From contig JAUIEL010000477.1 of the NCBI GenBank assembly GCA_030428825.1, forward strand, positions 1 to 5,595: DNA of 5,595 bases, in the 5' to 3' direction. Position 1 is the stretch's first letter. Every line of letters starts with the position of its first letter. This document shows positions 3,666 to 5,595 of the stretch, piece after piece. Under the pieces are notes generated by a model. The model had not been told where the DNA came from and made no database searches. It saw only the letters and a program-made list of their open reading frames with translations. The position numbers were made by a program, and so were the translations under genes. The stretch comes from a bacterium (GTDB taxonomy: Bacteria; Planctomycetota; B15-G4; JADJEK01).

Positions 3666-5595
3666 AGCCTGTCGATCCGGGAAGCCGAGCGCGGCTACCT
3701 CGGAGTCCAGATCGCCGCCGGCGACGAGGGGGTGGAGATCCTCTCGGTCGTCCCCGGGACCGCGGCCGATCGGGCCGGGCTCGAGGCGGGCGACCGCGTG
3801 CTCGAGATCGACGGCCACGCGATCGGGTCGTTCGAGGCGCTCGGCGAGGCGCTTTCGAAGCGGACCGCCGGCGAGCGCGTCGAGATCAAGGTCGACCGAG
3901 ACGGGAAGCAGCGGGTGACGACCGCGACGCTCGGCAAGCGCGGCGAGCCGGTCGACCGGGTCGAGCCGACGCCGAAGCCGGGGACCGTCCTCCCGCCGCC
4001 GATGTCGACGCGGCCGGGCGCGCCGCGCGGCCCGCGAAACGTCGACCCCGCGCCGGAGCGGCCGCGCGGCTGGCTCGGCGTCTACATCGAGGAGACGGGC
4101 GACGGCCTCCGCCTCGACGGGACGGTCGACGACGGGCCGGCCGCGGCCGCCGGACTCCGCGCCGGCGACGTCGTGCTGTCGGTGGACGGCGAGGAGATCT
4201 CCGGCGTCGACTCGCTCCTCGCGGCGCTCGCCGGCGCCGGCGCCGGCGCGAAGGTCGACGTGACCGTGATGCGCGGGGAGACGCCGCGCGAGTTCGAGGT
4301 GACCCTCCGTCCGCACCCGGACGACGCGCCGGCGCCGGCCCGGGCGCCGGTCGCCCGTCGTGCCGCGCCGCGTCCCGAACCGACGCCGGAGCCGCGTGCC
4401 GAGCCGAGGCCGGAGCCGCGGCCGGACCGGAGGTCGAGCGAGAAGCCGCGCGGCTGGCTCGGCGTGAACGTCGCCGAGGCGGACCGGGGCGTCCGCGTCG
4501 AGGGGACGGTCGAGGGCGGGCCCGCCGCCGCGGCCGGCCTCGCGACGGGCGACGTGATCGTCTCGATCGCCGATCGCGAGACGGCGGACCTCGACGCCCT
4601 CCGGGACGCGCTGGCGCAGGCCGGCGCCGGCTCGACGGTCGCGGTGACCGTGCTGCGCGGGAAGACGCCGCGCGAGTTCGACGTGAGGCTCGGCGAGAGC
4701 CCGTCGTCGCCGGTCGCCGTGTCGCCGCTCCGACCGGTCGAGCCGCCGCGCCCGCGCCGCACCCCGTCGGGGGTCCCCGCACCCGAGCCGCCGTCGGCCG
4801 ACGCTCCGCGCGGCGGCGGGTTCCTCGGCGTGATGATCGCCTCCGACCCCGAGGGGCGGGCGATGGTGGCGGACGTCCGCCCGGGGAGCCCGGCCGCGAA
4901 GGGGAAGCTCCACGCCGGCGACGTGATCGTCGCGCTCGACGGGCACGAGGTCGCCGACGCCGAGGCGCTGAAGGAGAAGCTCGCGGGGATGCCGGCCGGG
5001 ACCGAGCTGGAGGTGACCGTCCGCCGGGGCGGGAAGAGCCACCATCGGATCGTCCGCCTCGCGTCGTTCGACGAGCTCGACTGGCCGCAGGGTGCGACCG
5101 CCGCGGCCCCGTCCCCTCCGACCGGTCTGTTCGGCGGCCCGCGCCGCGCCGTCCCGCCCACGCCGCCCGCTCCCCCCACGCCGCCCGCTCCCCCGACGCC
5201 GCCGGCGCTCCCCGCGCCCGACCGCGGTTATCTCGGGGTCTCGATCGAGGACGCCGACGGCGGCGCCCGGATCCTGGAGGTCCACACCGACACCGCGGCC
5301 GCGAGGGCCGGCCTCCGCCAGGGGGACGTGATCACCCGCGTCGGCCGGCAGCGCGTCCGAAACACCGGCGAGCTGATCGAGGCGATCGCCCGCCACCCGG
5401 TCGGCGCGAAGGTCGAGCTCCGGATCGAGCGCGGGGACGAGGTCCTCGAGCCGACGCTTCAGCTCGGCCACCGCCCGAACGTCGCCGTCGCCGCGCCCGC
5501 CGCCGAGCCGACCGACGAGCGCCGCGCCGCGAGGACCGCCGCCCAGGCGCAGCGGGAGGCCGGGCGCGCCGCCCGCCTCGCCAAGCGCGAGGCCG
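3597..5595 (+). CDS. Secreted protein with five tandem PDZ domains, 3'-truncated by window edge
   Basis: The frame is open from ATG to the window end: 666 residues plus one base. Residues 1-23 are a Sec signal peptide (Arg at position 2, hydrophobic core, cleavage after ASA), so the protein should act outside the cytoplasm. Five bacterial DegP/HtrA-type PDZ domains follow, each opening with a carboxylate-binding GYLGV/GWLGV/GFLGV loop and, in most, an AGLxxGDxI-like turn: 32-113, 157-237, 285-365, 406-488 and 543-624. Linkers are proline-rich (114-156, 238-284, 366-405, 489-542). Domain 4 has KGKLHAGDVI in place of AGL. No Ser/His/Asp protease, zinc-protease or transmembrane domain is visible. 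Residues 639-666 form an Ala/Arg/Glu helix, possibly coiled coil, still open at the edge. Likely role: peptide- or C-terminus-binding scaffold or chaperone in the envelope; a catalytic domain further downstream cannot be excluded. Confidence 0.9.
   Translation, partial: MRTFAIALGTALSLLVVAAPASASLSIREAERGYLGVQIAAGDEGVEILSVVPGTAADRAGLEAGDRVLEIDGHAIGSFEALGEALSKRTAGERVEIKVDRDGKQRVTTATLGKRGEPVDRVEPTPKPGTVLPPPMSTRPGAPRGPRNVDPAPERPRGWLGVYIEETGDGLRLDGTVDDGPAAAAGLRAGDVVLSVDGEEISGVDSLLAALAGAGAGAKVDVTVMRGETPREFEVTLRPHPDDAPAPARAPVARRAAPRPEPTPEPRAEPRPEPRPDRRSSEKPRGWLGVNVAEADRGVRVEGTVEGGPAAAAGLATGDVIVSIADRETADLDALRDALAQAGAGSTVAVTVLRGKTPREFDVRLGESPSSPVAVSPLRPVEPPRPRRTPSGVPAPEPPSADAPRGGGFLGVMIASDPEGRAMVADVRPGSPAAKGKLHAGDVIVALDGHEVADAEALKEKLAGMPAGTELEVTVRRGGKSHHRIVRLASFDELDWPQGATAAAPSPPTGLFGGPRRAVPPTPPAPPTPPAPPTPPALPAPDRGYLGVSIEDADGGARILEVHTDTAAARAGLRQGDVITRVGRQRVRNTGELIEAIARHPVGAKVELRIERGDEVLEPTLQLGHRPNVAVAAPAAEPTDERRAARTAAQAQREAGRAARLAKREA
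4230..4247 (+). repeat. Three GCCGGC hexamers in PDZ domain 2
   Basis: Three perfect 6-bp units coding Ala-Gly pairs (from residue 212), in the loop before the last strands of PDZ domain 2. The equivalent place in domain 3 keeps two units with the overall length unchanged. Unit changes would stay in frame. Confidence 0.6.
4371..4433 (+). repeat. Pro/Glu/Arg repeat linker between PDZ domains 2 and 3
   Basis: Imperfect repeats of the type PEPR (residues 259-279) built from CCG, GAG and CGG/CGT codons. Alternating proline and charged residues suggest a stiff, extended spacer, reminiscent of periplasm-spanning Pro-rich segments in TonB-type proteins. The resemblance is compositional only. Confidence 0.6.
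5157..5210 (+). repeat. Three 18-bp tandem repeats coding PTPPAP, linker before PDZ domain 5
   Basis: Units at 5157-5174, 5175-5192 and 5193-5210. The first two are identical in DNA; the third differs at a few bases and ends in Leu. They encode PTPPAP, PTPPAP and PTPPAL in the proline-rich linker. Because the unit is a multiple of three, copy-number change by slippage would lengthen or shorten the linker without breaking the frame. Confidence 0.8.

Larger units (their letters stand above)
4062..4691 (+). repeat. Tandemly duplicated PDZ modules (domains 2 and 3), 384-bp offset
   Basis: The PDZ units at 4065-4307 and 4449-4691 align without gaps at a constant offset of 384 bp. By eye about 48 of 82 residues are identical. 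Two stretches are identical in DNA: 20 bp at 4062-4081 and 4446-4465 (start of each domain) and 19 bp at 4279-4297 and 4663-4681 (end of each domain, coding TPREF). The other three PDZ domains are much less alike. This points to internal duplication of a linker-plus-PDZ module. Confidence 0.8.

Noticed and set aside
3463..3918. Plus-strand 151-codon frame across the intergenic region and the start of the PDZ gene
   Set aside because: It overlaps the PDZ gene in another frame. The PDZ frame has a strong AAGGAG site, a signal peptide and a recognisable domain, whereas this one is Arg/Ser/Pro low complexity.
3597..4307. HtrA/DegP-type serine protease reading of the PDZ gene
   Set aside because: The mature protein starts with a PDZ domain; no GNSGGP-type serine motif or His/Asp partners are present before or between the PDZ domains.
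2472..5471. A 999-codon open frame on the minus strand opposite the PDZ gene and through the TIM-barrel gene
   Set aside because: Its product is Arg/Gly/Asp-rich low complexity with no domain pattern. Long antisense frames are expected at this GC content, and the frames on both strands with clear families account for the DNA.

Overview
This is a very GC-rich chromosomal window (about three quarters G+C by eye, with nearly every third codon position G or C). It carries ordinary bacterial genes and no phage, IS, CRISPR, tRNA or rRNA signals. Four genes fill it. Long-chain acyl-CoA synthetases of the 'VPRG-D' type, stand-alone sugar-isomerase-like TIM barrels and secreted multi-PDZ proteins at this GC content would fit Planctomycetota, Acidobacteriota or a related uncultured lineage. 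That placement is an inference; no marker gene in the window fixes the phylum.

Layout. (1) Positions 3-1700, + strand: the C-terminal 565 residues of an AMP-forming long-chain acyl-CoA synthetase, cut by the left edge. (2) Positions 1697-2506, + strand: thiD, the HMP/HMP-P kinase of thiamine synthesis. Its GTG start overlaps the previous stop (GTGA), so the two genes are probably one transcript. (3) Positions 2522-3406, - strand: a TIM-barrel protein of the sugar phosphate isomerase/epimerase (AP-endonuclease-2-like) superfamily. It is convergent with thiD across only 15 bp, and an 8-bp GC-rich inverted repeat lies over the junction. Most positions where the superfamily holds its metal appear to be replaced. 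(4) Positions 3407-3596: a divergent intergenic region with a dyad symmetry just before a strong Shine-Dalgarno. (5) Positions 3597-5595, + strand: a secreted protein with a signal peptide and at least five PDZ domains on proline-rich linkers, with no protease domain in the visible 666 residues, cut by the right edge in a charged Ala/Arg helix.

How they work together. The first two genes are co-oriented and probably translationally coupled, but they belong to different pathways (fatty acid activation and thiamine precursor phosphorylation). I see no biochemical link between them, nor between these and the right half. The two most unusual items are the all-PDZ periplasmic protein, in which domains 2 and 3 are recognisable duplicates at a constant 384-bp offset, and the apparent metal-site loss in the TIM-barrel protein divergent from it. 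I found no clear undescribed multi-gene system.
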